Positions 10,248 through 20,119 of a stretch of 64,000 nt of DNA are shown here, in pieces. How positions within the stretch are numbered: the stretch's first letter is position 1; every line of letters begins with the position of its first letter. The stretch is from Mytilisepta virgata (Eukaryota; Mollusca; Bivalvia; Mytilida; Mytilidae): the NCBI GenBank assembly GCA_028015205.1, contig CM051519.1:79877539-79941538 (forward strand), written 5' to 3'. The translations under genes and the position numbers were made by a program. Below the pieces are notes generated by a model that saw nothing but the letters and a program-made list of their open reading frames with translations, was not told the DNA's origin and did no database searches.

Positions 10248-10320
10248 GTTTCCGTAGTGTAGTGGTAATCACGTCCGCTTCACACGCGGAAGGTCCTGGG
10301 TTCGAGCCCCAGCGGAAACA
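10248..10320 (+). tRNA. tRNA-Val(CAC), unit 7
   Basis: Normal A14 form; last intact gene before the LINE. Confidence 0.97.
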
Positions 10321-10582
10321 TTATTTTTTAGGACTCTGAATTCCTCAACGCCAATCTTTGGTAGCTGGTGAAATATCACCACCAACACAATAAACGAACA
10401 ACTTTTCATTTAAATTTGGTGACGTCAGGTCTTTAAAGAAATCGAATTATTTCTTTTTTTATAAACGCCTTGAAATATATAACCTCCTCATCCAACACTA
10501 TATACATCAACTGAGCATTTATCACCGCATTCGTGAATGGTGTAATATTTATAAGCCGTTCACCTGCAGCAGTAGTCATATA

Positions 10583-10618
10583 GGCTCGTTGGTCTAGGGG
10601 TATGATTCTCGCTTAGGG
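10583..10618 (+). pseudogene. tRNA-Pro(AGG), bases 1-36 only (split by LINE)
   Basis: Acceptor 5' strand, box A, D arm, anticodon stem 5' strand and anticodon AGG, then the LINE begins. It keeps box A but has lost box B and its terminator. Confidence 0.92.
10604..10618 (+). repeat. LINE target-site duplication, left copy
   Basis: GATTCTCGCTTAGGG, repeated at 16449-16463. It covers bases 22-36 of the tRNA gene, that is the anticodon stem 5' strand and most of the anticodon loop. If the first G belongs to the tail the duplication is 14 bp. Confidence 0.9.
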
Positions 10619-10907
10619 GGTTCTTGGATAGACCTGAGGTCAGGATGTAGTTCGTCGATCGTCCTAGACATTTTGGTTATTCGGTGAGTTCCTGTGATAT
10701 TATTGTCGATTGAATATTATAATTAGTTAATTTACTAATCATTTGTGCAAACAGACAGAATTAGACAAATATAAACAGTGTAGTTTACCCTTATTCTGGG
10801 GTGTCCCAGAAAAAGGGGGGAGGTGATTGCGGTGTGTTCGTTTTGATTTTTGTGAGATAGCCAAAAACCTACAAAAGACAATTATTGTACATAGACAGTA
10901 ACGCACC

Positions 10908-12401
10908 ATGGGTGAGAAATATAAATTTGATGAAATTTTTGCAAAGGACCAAACAGTTGTTATTTGCGTGAATGAAAGTAAAATTGTGTCACCAGAAGAC
11001 ATAATTGACGAAATTGAGAAGAAATGTGGGATAGGTGCAGTTTTGGCATGTGTACCGAAGATTGGTACCGGCTATGAAGTAGTGCTAAAAGAAAGAAAGT
11101 ATATTGGTGAACTGTTAGATAATTTGGTGGTCAATGGAAATCATGTTGGAGTTAAAGAACTTTCGTCTAGGATAAAAATAGTGTCGATAATAAATCTTAG
11201 TATGTATGTATCAGATGAAGAAATCATTGATCGATTTAAGAAAATCGGAGTGGAATTAATTTCAGAGATTAAGAAACGAAAGATGCCTAGTAGGAAATCA
11301 GTGTACGATGGAACCAGAATATTTAAAGCACAGTTACCACCAACTATGGCTTCTATTCCGTACTCCATGAAGTTCAGTGTTGATAGCAAAGAAACAGCTT
11401 ACTACAGAGTTGTGCACAATGACCAAGTAAAAGTGTGCTCGGGATGTTTTAGCACAGAACATATTTACAAAAACTGTCCAGAATTTGTATGTTACACTTG
11501 TAAAAAGCAAGGACATATTGGAAGGCACTGTCCTGAAAACAAGTGTAGCGAATGTAAATTTTTTAAAAATGACTGTCGCTGCAGAAAGAAGAGATACTGG
11601 GGAGAAGGTTTTGGAGATAACGCAAAACGTACATATTTTGGAAGGACACATACTTTCACAGCAGACGTTAATGATACCAGAACAACTGTTGTGAATGACA
11701 ATGCATTATTTGATGAATCAAACGATAAAGATGAGGATGTAAGCATTCAAGAGGAAGTAATTAGTGACAAGTCTGATAAATATGAAGCCGGAAATTATGA
11801 ACCTGTTGAAGAAGATAGTATTGAAGATAACGTAGAAGATGAAATGGTAATCGAAGATCAAGGTTCTGATATTCAGAATGAAGACAGTGAAAAAGATGAA
11901 CATGACATTCCTGGAAACACAGAAGTAGACTCGGTGTCTGAGAAGAACATTGGCAGTGATAACGTTGATACCAAGACAAAGTTTGAGGAAGAAAAAGACA
12001 AAGATACAGAACAAGTTCTGGACTTAGAAGAAAACTCAATAGGCATATTTATTGAAAATAAAGAAATTGTAAATGTAAACTTAGATAATGGTAATTATCC
12101 TAGTTTAGAAAGTAATATAGAAAATGATAAAAGTGATAACATCTCCTCATTGGAACCAAATAGTAGCCAGTTTGGAGATGGAATTATAGATGATGAAGGT
12201 ACATGCGGGTCATTGGATGACATTAATCTTGATGACTCGTTATGTACAGAAACAGATGTCAATGATAGTGTTGCCATTAACAAATCAAATAAAGGTTCTA
12301 CTTTTAAAATTATTGCTAGAAGGAGAGGTAAAAAAGTAATGCCAAATTATAAAGCAGCAAAGGTAGCACATGAAATGAAAAAATTTATGGTACAGAAATG
12401 A
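10908..12401 (+). CDS. LINE ORF1 protein, RRM-like with CCHC zinc knuckles (497 aa)
   Basis: The RNA-binding partner protein of the LINE, expected to coat its RNA. The start ATG lies in a good context (CACCATGG). Residues about 15-85 and 90-120 look like RRM-type folds; KIVSIINLSMYVSDEEI resembles an RRM first strand and helix. Residues 135-165 contain the DGTRIFKAQLPP segment that I associate with Tx1-group ORF1 proteins. Around residues 177-230 come two canonical knuckles, C-x2-C-x4-H-x4-C twice (CSGCFSTEHIYKNC and CYTCKKQGHIGRHC), then a third cysteine cluster C-x2-C-x6-C-x1-C. The region to about residue 450 is rich in Asp, Glu and Asn and probably disordered; the C-terminus is basic. The frame is intact. 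Confidence 0.9.
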   Translation: MGEKYKFDEIFAKDQTVVICVNESKIVSPEDIIDEIEKKCGIGAVLACVPKIGTGYEVVLKERKYIGELLDNLVVNGNHVGVKELSSRIKIVSIINLSMYVSDEEIIDRFKKIGVELISEIKKRKMPSRKSVYDGTRIFKAQLPPTMASIPYSMKFSVDSKETAYYRVVHNDQVKVCSGCFSTEHIYKNCPEFVCYTCKKQGHIGRHCPENKCSECKFFKNDCRCRKKRYWGEGFGDNAKRTYFGRTHTFTADVNDTRTTVVNDNALFDESNDKDEDVSIQEEVISDKSDKYEAGNYEPVEEDSIEDNVEDEMVIEDQGSDIQNEDSEKDEHDIPGNTEVDSVSEKNIGSDNVDTKTKFEEEKDKDTEQVLDLEENSIGIFIENKEIVNVNLDNGNYPSLESNIENDKSDNISSLEPNSSQFGDGIIDDEGTCGSLDDINLDDSLCTETDVNDSVAINKSNKGSTFKIIARRRGKKVMPNYKAAKVAHEMKKFMVQK

Positions 12402-13045
12402 GTGATAAAAATAGAATTTACATTGTTACATTTTTTGTATCAATGGCTATTGTAAATGTGATTAGTTTGAATTGTAATGGTTTAAGTGATGTGAAAAAAC
12501 TGAACTGTATTTTTGCATTGTGTAACGAAAGGAATTATGATGTGGTCTGTTTACAGGAAACTTTTTGGAACGATTATTTTATTGAAAAGATAAAGAAGGA
12601 TAAGATTTTATGGAATGGAGAAATATTTTATAGCAATGGTATAAATAATAGACAAGGAGTTGCAATTATGATAAGTAATAAATTTAGAGATTTATTTTAT
12701 GTTGTTAAAAAAGACTTAGGTAGATTTATTCATGTTAAAGGAAAAATAGGTGACAAATACATAGACATTTATAATATTTATGCTCCAAATCAAGTGAATG
12801 AAAAATATAATTTTTTTATGAAATCTAAAAATGAAATTTCAGCCAGTCAGTATATAGTTGTTGCTGGTGATTTTAATACCACTTTATCTCCATTAGATAG
12901 AGCTGGAAAGACCAAACATGTAAATGATAAAAGTGTTCTAGCTTTATTAGATATAATGAAAGAAAGGGAATTGTATGATGTATGGAGAAATAGAAACTTG
13001 AATTGTAAAATGTTTTCTAGAAAACAGTATAAGGAAATTATTTAA
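12398..13045 (+). CDS. LINE ORF2 part 1: APE-type endonuclease N-terminal part
   Basis: This part makes the target nick. Visible motifs are LNCNG (residues 24-28), QET with the catalytic Glu at 54, YAPN at 128-131 and GDFN at 157-160, all hallmarks of L1-type apurinic-like endonucleases. The frame stops with TAA at 13043-13045. The rest of the domain follows directly in another frame, reading TQSRIDYFLVSD, so one base has been lost (or two gained) just before. Two T or A runs there make a sequencing error possible. The ATG overlaps the ORF1 stop codon. Confidence 0.88.
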   Translation: MSDKNRIYIVTFFVSMAIVNVISLNCNGLSDVKKLNCIFALCNERNYDVVCLQETFWNDYFIEKIKKDKILWNGEIFYSNGINNRQGVAIMISNKFRDLFYVVKKDLGRFIHVKGKIGDKYIDIYNIYAPNQVNEKYNFFMKSKNEISASQYIVVAGDFNTTLSPLDRAGKTKHVNDKSVLALLDIMKERELYDVWRNRNLNCKMFSRKQYKEII

Positions 13046-13071
13046 CACAAAGTAGAATAGATTATTTTTTA

Positions 13072-15066
13072 GTGTCTGATAATTTAAAGCCATATATTAA
13101 AAACATTTATTATAGTGACACATCATTTAGTGATCATTGTATTGTTAATTTAAAAATAGATTTTACGGAAGTTGAGAGAGGACCAGGATTATGGATTTTC
13201 AATAATTCATTTTTAAAAGATGATATTTTTGTTAATAAAATTAAGAAAATTTTGGAAGATGAAATAGGCTCGGATTTTTATGTTAATCATCCCTTAATTT
13301 GGTGGGATAATTTAAAATTTAGATTTAAAAAGATTAGTCAAATTTATGGAAAAGAAAAACAAAAAGAGAGAAACAAACAATTTTTCAGAATACAAAATAG
13401 AATTCAAGAGTTATCAGTTAGATCTGCAAATGGTTATGATATTAATGATAATGAATATTTTGAGTTAAAAAATAGATTAGATGAATTAGAAAAATACAAG
13501 TGTGATGGAGCTATACTCAGATCAAAATCCTTATGGTCAATAGAAAGTGACAGAAACACTGCCTATTTTTTGCAGTTAGAAAAACATAGACAAAGTAATC
13601 AGATGATATGTGAATTAAAAAATGCAAATGGTGTTATTGTAAGAGATACAAATAATATTTTAGATGTTGTTCATGATTATTATAAAGAATTGTTCTCATG
13701 TGTACAAGGTAACAATAATGCAATACAAGAAATATTACAGTACATAAATGTTACAGTTGATGAAAATGATTTAGAAATTTGTGATCAAGATGTAACTGTA
13801 GAAGAAATTCAAAAATCCTTACAGGGTATGTCTAGAGGTAAAACGCCAGGTCCTGATGGTTTAACTGCAGAATTTTATATTTATTTTTTCAACGATCTTA
13901 AACATGTTTTACATTATATTTTTAAGCATATTGAAGAAAATAAGGAATTAACTAGATCGATGAAGTATAGTGTGATCAATTTAATTTACAAAAATAAGGG
14001 TGAAAAAAATGAGTTGCAAAATTTTAGACCAATTAGTTTGTTAAATGTGGATTACAAAATATTAGCCAGAATTATGTCAAACAGGTTAAAACTAGTTTTA
14101 CCCAAAATTATTTCACCAACACAAAGCTGCTGCATTATTGGAAAAGATATTTCAGATACTATTGTAAGTGTCAAAGATTTGGTGGATTTAGTAGAATTAG
14201 ACGAACTAGAAGGGTTTCTACTGAAATTAGATCAAGAAAAGGCGTTTGATCGAGTTGTACATAATTATTTATTTGCTGTATTAGAAAAATTTGGATTTGG
14301 TGTTAATTTCTGTAATTGGATTAAGATATTTTATAATAATATTTTTAGCTGCGTGAAATGTAATGGTATTTTAACTCCTTATTTTAAACTTCAGAATTCT
14401 GTTAAACAAGGTTGTCCGATTTCAGCTCTTTTATATGTATTAGTTGCTGAACCACTGAGTGCTGCCATAAAGCAAAATAGAAATATTAGAGGAATTATTG
14501 TTTCAAGTATAAAAGAAGAAGTCAAAGTTTTTTCACATGCAGATGATACAACATTGACACTTAATAATATAGATTCAGTCAAAGAAACATTCAATGTTTT
14601 AGAATTATATGGTAAAGCCTCAGGGGCTAAATTGAATAGGAACAAATCTGAAATTATGACACTAGGTAAAAGTAAAATAAACCAAAAAGAATTAGATATT
14701 TTACAGATAAAAGAATGTGAAGAAGTTATTCAGTTGTTAGGAGTTTGGATTGGTAAAAATAAAGAACTTTGTGAAACATTAAATTGGGAAAGTAAAGTTA
14801 GCAAAATAGAAAAAATCTTGTCGTTTTGGAAAATACGAAATTTAACCTTACATGGAAAAATTAGTGTCATTAATTCTCTTCTTGTGAGCAAATTATGGTA
14901 TACATTGATGGTTACAGATATTCCAGATAAATATTGTCAGATAATTAAGAATAAATGTTTAAATTTCTTATGGAATGGAAAACCTCCACTTGTATGTTAC
15001 AATGTTATTATAAATAAAACACTTAAAGGTGGTTTGAATTTTCCAGATATATTACATAAAATGTAG
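13072..15066 (+). CDS. LINE ORF2 part 2: endonuclease end and reverse transcriptase
   Basis: The open frame continues from the frameshift. The endonuclease ends with the SDH motif (FSDHC, near residue 22 of this part). The reverse transcriptase follows: TPGPDG near residue 258, NFRPISLLN near 320, the first catalytic Asp in LKLDQEKAFDR near 385, KQGCP near 445 and the catalytic pair in SHADDTTL near 488-491. The usual aromatic residue before A-D-D is His here. The start given is the first GTG of the frame, not a true start, since this is the middle of ORF2. It ends at an in-frame TAG (15064-15066). Confidence 0.9.
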   Translation: MSDNLKPYIKNIYYSDTSFSDHCIVNLKIDFTEVERGPGLWIFNNSFLKDDIFVNKIKKILEDEIGSDFYVNHPLIWWDNLKFRFKKISQIYGKEKQKERNKQFFRIQNRIQELSVRSANGYDINDNEYFELKNRLDELEKYKCDGAILRSKSLWSIESDRNTAYFLQLEKHRQSNQMICELKNANGVIVRDTNNILDVVHDYYKELFSCVQGNNNAIQEILQYINVTVDENDLEICDQDVTVEEIQKSLQGMSRGKTPGPDGLTAEFYIYFFNDLKHVLHYIFKHIEENKELTRSMKYSVINLIYKNKGEKNELQNFRPISLLNVDYKILARIMSNRLKLVLPKIISPTQSCCIIGKDISDTIVSVKDLVDLVELDELEGFLLKLDQEKAFDRVVHNYLFAVLEKFGFGVNFCNWIKIFYNNIFSCVKCNGILTPYFKLQNSVKQGCPISALLYVLVAEPLSAAIKQNRNIRGIIVSSIKEEVKVFSHADDTTLTLNNIDSVKETFNVLELYGKASGAKLNRNKSEIMTLGKSKINQKELDILQIKECEEVIQLLGVWIGKNKELCETLNWESKVSKIEKILSFWKIRNLTLHGKISVINSLLVSKLWYTLMVTDIPDKYCQIIKNKCLNFLWNGKPPLVCYNVIINKTLKGGLNFPDILHKM

Positions 15067-15075
15067 GCCTTTAGG

Positions 15076-16314
15076 TTGAAGTTTTTATCAAGACTTTTAG
15101 ATGATGAATATTCAGCCATTTGGAAAAGTACATGTCTTCATTTTTTCTCACATGTTGAAAATATGAATTTAGGAATTGAGATTTTGTTTTGTGAAGTACC
15201 AAATAAATATCTTCATGATGTTCCTCAATTTTATAGAACTATGCTGAAAGCATGGAATATTATAAGAGAGAATATTGAGATTGATGTTAATGAATCAAAT
15301 GTTTTTCATATTCCATTGTTTTTTAATCACAACATTAAATTCAATGATAAAGTATTATATTTTAAGCCATTTATTGATTCAGGAATAACAAAAATAAAAG
15401 ATTTGGCTTATGAGTGCAAAAAAGGATTTTTAAAATTGAATTACATTGTTGATATTATTATTGAAAAATTTCCAGATATTTCTGAAGAAACCGTAAAACA
15501 TAAGATTAAGATTTTATTCGATTCTATACCAGATGAATGGTTACATACTGTACAAGAACATGAAAATAGAAACAAGATTCTTACATCATTTAATGTTTTA
15601 CTTAGAACAGATGAAAAGTTGTTAGAATTACCTAAGCAAACTTCCATTTATTATCAGTTACTTGTTCTCAAATTGTCAAACTACTGTGAGCCAAAATCAA
15701 TTGAAAAATGGTTGCAAAGGTATCCAAAATTAGAGTACAATAAAATGTATAGAGTACTAAATTTATCTTTCTTACAAAGTGATGTGAAGGAGATTGCATA
15801 TAAACTGTTTAATAATATTATTTTTTCGAAAGAAAGATTATTCAAATGTAAAATTACAAATGATGATTTATGTCCTGTTTGTAAGACTAAAACTGAAAAT
15901 GTATATCACATGATTTTGGAGTGTCCAAGTCTTGTTTTGTTTGATAATTTTTTGAAAATGTTTTTTCACAATATTCTAGCAAAAACCTCAACATTTTATA
16001 TAAATATGCTTGATTACGAAACTTTATGTATGTTTGGACTATTGAAAGATTGCAAAGATATTAATTATTTTTTCGTGAATAATGTCATAGCATTTAGAAA
16101 ATTTTGTATAGTAAAAAGACGAAATATTGCAATGAAGCATAACAAAATTATTGATGTTATAGAATTTTTTAAATCAGTTTTACAGAGAAATGTAACATAT
16201 GCATATTATTATTACAAGTCTAAGGACTCAATGAACTTGTTTGACAAATATTATATGAAAAACAATCCTGTATTACTTATAAACAATAATGAAGTGTCAA
16301 TTAATTTTAACTAG
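15076..16314 (+). CDS. LINE ORF2 part 3: C-terminal region with CCHC motif
   Basis: Same frame as part 2, after one nonsense codon: the residues flanking the TAG read as continuous protein (DILHKM, stop, AFRLKFLSRLL). Near residue 266 lies C-x2-C-x7-H-x4-C (CPVCKTKTENVYHMILEC), the C-terminal knuckle common to L1 and Tx1 ORF2 proteins. Total ORF2 length without the two lesions would be about 1300 residues, normal for the family. Confidence 0.87.
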   Translation: MKFLSRLLDDEYSAIWKSTCLHFFSHVENMNLGIEILFCEVPNKYLHDVPQFYRTMLKAWNIIRENIEIDVNESNVFHIPLFFNHNIKFNDKVLYFKPFIDSGITKIKDLAYECKKGFLKLNYIVDIIIEKFPDISEETVKHKIKILFDSIPDEWLHTVQEHENRNKILTSFNVLLRTDEKLLELPKQTSIYYQLLVLKLSNYCEPKSIEKWLQRYPKLEYNKMYRVLNLSFLQSDVKEIAYKLFNNIIFSKERLFKCKITNDDLCPVCKTKTENVYHMILECPSLVLFDNFLKMFFHNILAKTSTFYINMLDYETLCMFGLLKDCKDINYFFVNNVIAFRKFCIVKRRNIAMKHNKIIDVIEFFKSVLQRNVTYAYYYYKSKDSMNLFDKYYMKNNPVLLINNNEVSINFN

Positions 16315-16375
16315 ACTTACATGTATGTTGTCAATTCTATTATTATGTTAGTTCTGAATTTTATGTAAATACTGT

Positions 16376-16404
16376 GGATAGTCAGGAGATTAGCCTGATT
16401 ATCC
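16376..16404 (+). promoter_or_regulatory. Stem-loop in the LINE 3' UTR
   Basis: GGATAGTCAGG pairs with CCTGATTATCC over 11 bp (one G-U pair) around the 7-base loop AGATTAG, about 45 bases before the A tail. A hairpin here could be what the reverse transcriptase recognises. Confidence 0.6.
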
Positions 16405-16448
16405 TTTTAACAAGATATTAGAAATAAAATTTTATCAAGAGAAAAAAA

Positions 16449-16499
16449 GATTCTCGCTTAGGGTGCGAGAGGTCCCGGGTTCGAATCCCGGACGAGCCC
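16449..16499 (+). pseudogene. tRNA-Pro(AGG), bases 22-72 only (split by LINE)
   Basis: The right half of the gene whose left half is at 10583-10618; begins with the second copy of the target-site duplication and keeps box B and the T7 stop. Confidence 0.92.
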
Positions 16500-16783
16500 A
16501 ATTTTTTTGTCTGACACCTTCTGTCTGATAATAAGTCTATGGATTCTTTTGGATGACAACTGTTGATTGACGTTCATTTTTGCTGACAATTAATTTGAAA
16601 AACGAGAATTTAGATTTATGCCTAAACGACATTTCGACACAACTGATACTGATAACAGTATCTGATATGGTTAGTCGTTATTCTCTTACAATATGAGAAT
16701 TAACTAGGATTAAGAAAATTCCATTTGCCACGTTGATGGTGCGATATTGTTAAATAAGGAAAATTAGGATCTGATATCCAAGC

Positions 16784-16855
16784 GGCTCGTTGGTCTAGGG
16801 GTATGATTCTCGCTTTGGGTGCGAGAGGTCCCGGGTTCGAATCCCGGACGAGCCC
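16784..16855 (+). tRNA. tRNA-Pro(TGG), unit 8
   Basis: Standard copy; G run 18. Confidence 0.97.
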
Positions 16856-17322
16856 GTTGTTTTTTGCAATTATTTGTTGGTATGAAGAGTGAAACCGAGG
16901 ATAATTGTGGCTTGAAATTGTTGATGACAAGATGGATGAGATTGATTTTTTTGCAGTTGAATGTAGAAGCTATATATATAGAGAGAGATTGTGTGAGCAG
17001 CTGGAGCCACAGTGATGTTGACAGTGGCCGAGCGAAGCGAGGCGAAAAAATGCACATATCTATATTATATATATATATATAATTACTCATGTTTTATCTA
17101 TCTCTCTGCTGGTTTCGGTGACAAACTCATTACGTGGTGAATAGAGAACTGGGGGGGGGGGGGGGGGGTGTAGTCAATTGTGAATTGAGCACACGGTCTT
17201 CGCGAATTTAATTAACATCTCCGGTGTATACCGTTACATGTAATACATGTAACCAGCTTCATTCAATATCAGTGCAATGTGGCAACAGTTTATATGCCGA
17301 AAAATCGTTAAATTGTCAGTCT

Positions 17323-17395
17323 GTTTCCGTAGTGTAGTGGTAATCACGTCCGCTTCACACGCGGAAGGTCCTGGGTTCGAGCCCCAGCGGAAACA
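17323..17395 (+). tRNA. tRNA-Val(CAC), unit 8
   Basis: Normal A14 form. Confidence 0.97.
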
Positions 17396-17657
17396 TTATT
17401 TTTTAGGACTCTGAATTCCTCAACGCCAATCTTTGGTAGCTGGTGAAATATCACCACCAACACAATAAACGAACAACTTTTCATTTAAATTTGGTGACGT
17501 CAGGTCTTTAAAGAAATCGAATTATTTCTTTTTTTATAAACGCCTTGAAATATATAACCTCCTCATCCAACACTATATACATCAACTGAGCATTTATCAC
17601 CGCATTCGTGAATGGTGTAATATTTATAAGCCGTTCACCTGCAGGAGTAGTCATATA

Positions 17658-17729
17658 GGCTCGTTGGTCTAGGGGTATGGTTCTCGCTTAGGGTGCGAGA
17701 GGTCCCGGGTTCGAATCCCGGACGAGCCC
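17658..17729 (+). tRNA. tRNA-Pro(AGG), unit 8, D-stem variant
   Basis: Gene base 23 (17680) is G instead of A, turning a U-A pair of the D stem into U-G. The same change alters the second base of the LINE target. The spacer after it also has a private change (GACATC instead of GACACC). Confidence 0.94.
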
Positions 17730-18013
17730 AATTTTTTTGTCTGACATCTTCTGTCTGATAATAAGTCTATGGATTCTTTTGGATGACAACTGTTGATTGA
17801 CGTTCATTTTTGCTGACAATTAATTTGAAAAACGAGAATTTAGATTTATGCCTAAACGACATTTCGACACAACTGATACTGATAACAGTATCTGATATGG
17901 TTAGTCGTTATTCTCTTACAATATGAGAATTAACTAGGATTAAGAAAATTCCATTTGCCACGTTGATGGTGCGATATTGTTAAATAAGGAAAATTAGGAT
18001 CTGATATCCAAGC

Positions 18014-18085
18014 GGCTCGTTGGTCTAGGGGTATGATTCTCGCTTTGGGTGCGAGAGGTCCCGGGTTCGAATCCCGGACGAGCCC
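18014..18085 (+). tRNA. tRNA-Pro(TGG), unit 9
   Basis: Standard copy; G run 20. Confidence 0.97.
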
Positions 18086-18554
18086 GTTGTTTTTTGCAAT
18101 TATTTGTTGGTATGAAGAGTGAAACCGAGGATAATTGTGGCTTGAAATTGTTGATGACAAGATGGATGAGATTGATTTTTTTGCAGTTGAATGTAGAAGC
18201 TATATATATAGAGAGAGATTGTGTGAGCAGCTGGAGCCACAGTGATGTTGACAGTGGCCGAGCGAAGCGAGGCGAAAAAATGCACATATCTATATTATAT
18301 ATATATATATAATTACTCATGTTTTATCTATCTCTCTGCTGGTTTCGGTGACAAACTCATTACGTGGTGAATAGAGAACTGGGGGGGGGGGGGGGGGGGG
18401 TGTAGTCAATTGTGAATTGAGCACACGGTCTTCGCGAATTTAATTAACATCTCCGGTGTATACCGTTACATGTAATACATGTAACCAGCTTCATTCAATA
18501 TCAGTGCAATGTGGCAACAGTTTATATGCCGAAAAATCGTTAAATTGTCAGTCT

Positions 18555-18627
18555 GTTTCCGTAGTGTAGTGGTAATCACGTCCGCTTCACACGCGGAAGG
18601 TCCTGGGTTCGAGCCCCAGCGGAAACA
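18555..18627 (+). tRNA. tRNA-Val(CAC), unit 9
   Basis: Normal A14 form. Confidence 0.97.
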
Positions 18628-18889
18628 TTATTTTTTAGGACTCTGAATTCCTCAACGCCAATCTTTGGTAGCTGGTGAAATATCACCACCAACACAATAA
18701 ACGAACAACTTTTCATTTAAATTTGGTGACGTCAGGTCTTTAAAGAAATCGAATTATTTCTTTTTTTATAAACGCCTTGAAATATATAACCTCCTCATCC
18801 AACACTATATACATCAACTGAGCATTTATCACCGCATTCGTGAATGGTGTAATATTTATAAGCCGTTCACCTGCAGCAGTAGTCATATA

Positions 18890-18961
18890 GGCTCGTTGGT
18901 CTAGGGGTATGATTCTCGCTTAGGGTGCGAGAGGTCCCGGGTTCGAATCCCGGACGAGCCC
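18890..18961 (+). tRNA. tRNA-Pro(AGG), unit 9
   Basis: Standard copy. Confidence 0.97.
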
Positions 18962-19245
18962 AATTTTTTTGTCTGACACCTTCTGTCTGATAATAAGTCT
19001 ATGGATTCTTTTGGATGACAACTGTTGATTGACGTTCATTTTTGCTGACAATTAATTTGAAAAACGAGAATTTAGATTTATGCCTAAACGACATTTCGAC
19101 ACAACTGATACTGATAACAGTATCTGATATGGTTAGTCGTTATTCTCTTACAATATGAGAATTAACTAGGATTAAGAAAATTCCATTTGCCACGTTGATG
19201 GTGCGATATTGTTAAATAAGGAAAATTAGGATCTGATATCCAAGC

Positions 19246-19317
19246 GGCTCGTTGGTCTAGGGGTATGATTCTCGCTTTGGGTGCGAGAGGTCCCGGGTTC
19301 GAATCCCGGACGAGCCC
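19246..19317 (+). tRNA. tRNA-Pro(TGG), unit 10
   Basis: Standard copy; G run 18. Confidence 0.97.
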
Positions 19318-19784
19318 GTTGTTTTTTGCAATTATTTGTTGGTATGAAGAGTGAAACCGAGGATAATTGTGGCTTGAAATTGTTGATGACAAGATGGATG
19401 AGATTGATTTTTTTGCAGTTGAATGTAGAAGCTATATATATAGAGAGAGATTGTGTGAGCAGCTGGAGCCACAGTGATGTTGACAGTGGCCGAGCGAAGC
19501 GAGGCGAAAAAATGCACATATCTATATTATATATATATATATAATTACTCATGTTTTATCTATCTCTCTGCTGGTTTCGGTGACAAACTCATTACGTGGT
19601 GAATAGAGAACTGGGGGGGGGGGGGGGGGGTGTAGTCAATTGTGAATTGAGCACACGGTCTTCGCGAATTTAATTAACATCTCCGGTGTATACCGTTACA
19701 TGTAATACATGTAACCAGCTTCATTCAATATCAGTGCAATGTGGCAACAGTTTATATGCCGAAAAATCGTTAAATTGTCAGTCT

Positions 19785-19857
19785 GTTTCCGTAGTGTAGT
19801 GGTAATCACGTCCGCTTCACACGCGGAAGGTCCTGGGTTCGAGCCCCAGCGGAAACA
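19785..19857 (+). tRNA. tRNA-Val(CAC), unit 10
   Basis: Normal A14 form. Confidence 0.97.
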
Positions 19858-20119
19858 TTATTTTTTAGGACTCTGAATTCCTCAACGCCAATCTTTGGTA
19901 GCTGGTGAAATATCACCACCAACACAATAAACGAACAACTTTTCATTTAAATTTGGTGACGTCAGGTCTTTAAAGAAATCGAATTATTTCTTTTTTTATA
20001 AACGCCTTGAAATATATAACCTCCTCATCCAACACTATATACATCAACTGAGCATTTATCACCGCATTCGTGAATGGTGTAATATTTATAAGCCGTTCAC
20101 CTGCAGCAGTAGTCATATA

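Larger units (their letters stand above)
6931..10618 (+). repeat. tRNA tandem array, block 2 (units 5-7)
   Basis: Starts with the 3' part of a Pro(AGG) gene left by the first insertion and ends with the 5' half of the Pro(AGG) gene split by the LINE. Pro(TGG) starts at 7265, 8488 and 9715. G runs are short here (11, 15 and 12). Confidence 0.97.
10619..16448 (+). mobile_element. Tx1/L1-type LINE inserted in the tRNA-Pro(AGG) anticodon loop
   Basis: A nearly full-length non-LTR retrotransposon of about 5.8 kb: 5' UTR 10619-10907, ORF1 10908-12401, ORF2 12398-16314, a 134-base 3' UTR and an A7 tail. ORF1 stop and ORF2 start overlap as ATGA (12398-12401), an arrangement suited to stop-and-restart translation. 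ORF1 with RRM-like part and CCHC knuckles plus an L1-like ORF2 is typical of the Tx1 group, known to contain site-specific lineages (5S rRNA and U2 snRNA targets). A clean duplication and only two ORF2 lesions mean the insertion is recent. The LINE runs in the same direction as the tRNA genes. Confidence 0.93.

Noticed and set aside
10739..11002. Minus-strand ORFs across the LINE (for example 10739-11002, 11141-11389, 11718-12014, 14391-14645, 15441-15647)
   Set aside because: Shadows of ORF1 and ORF2, without any motif of their own.
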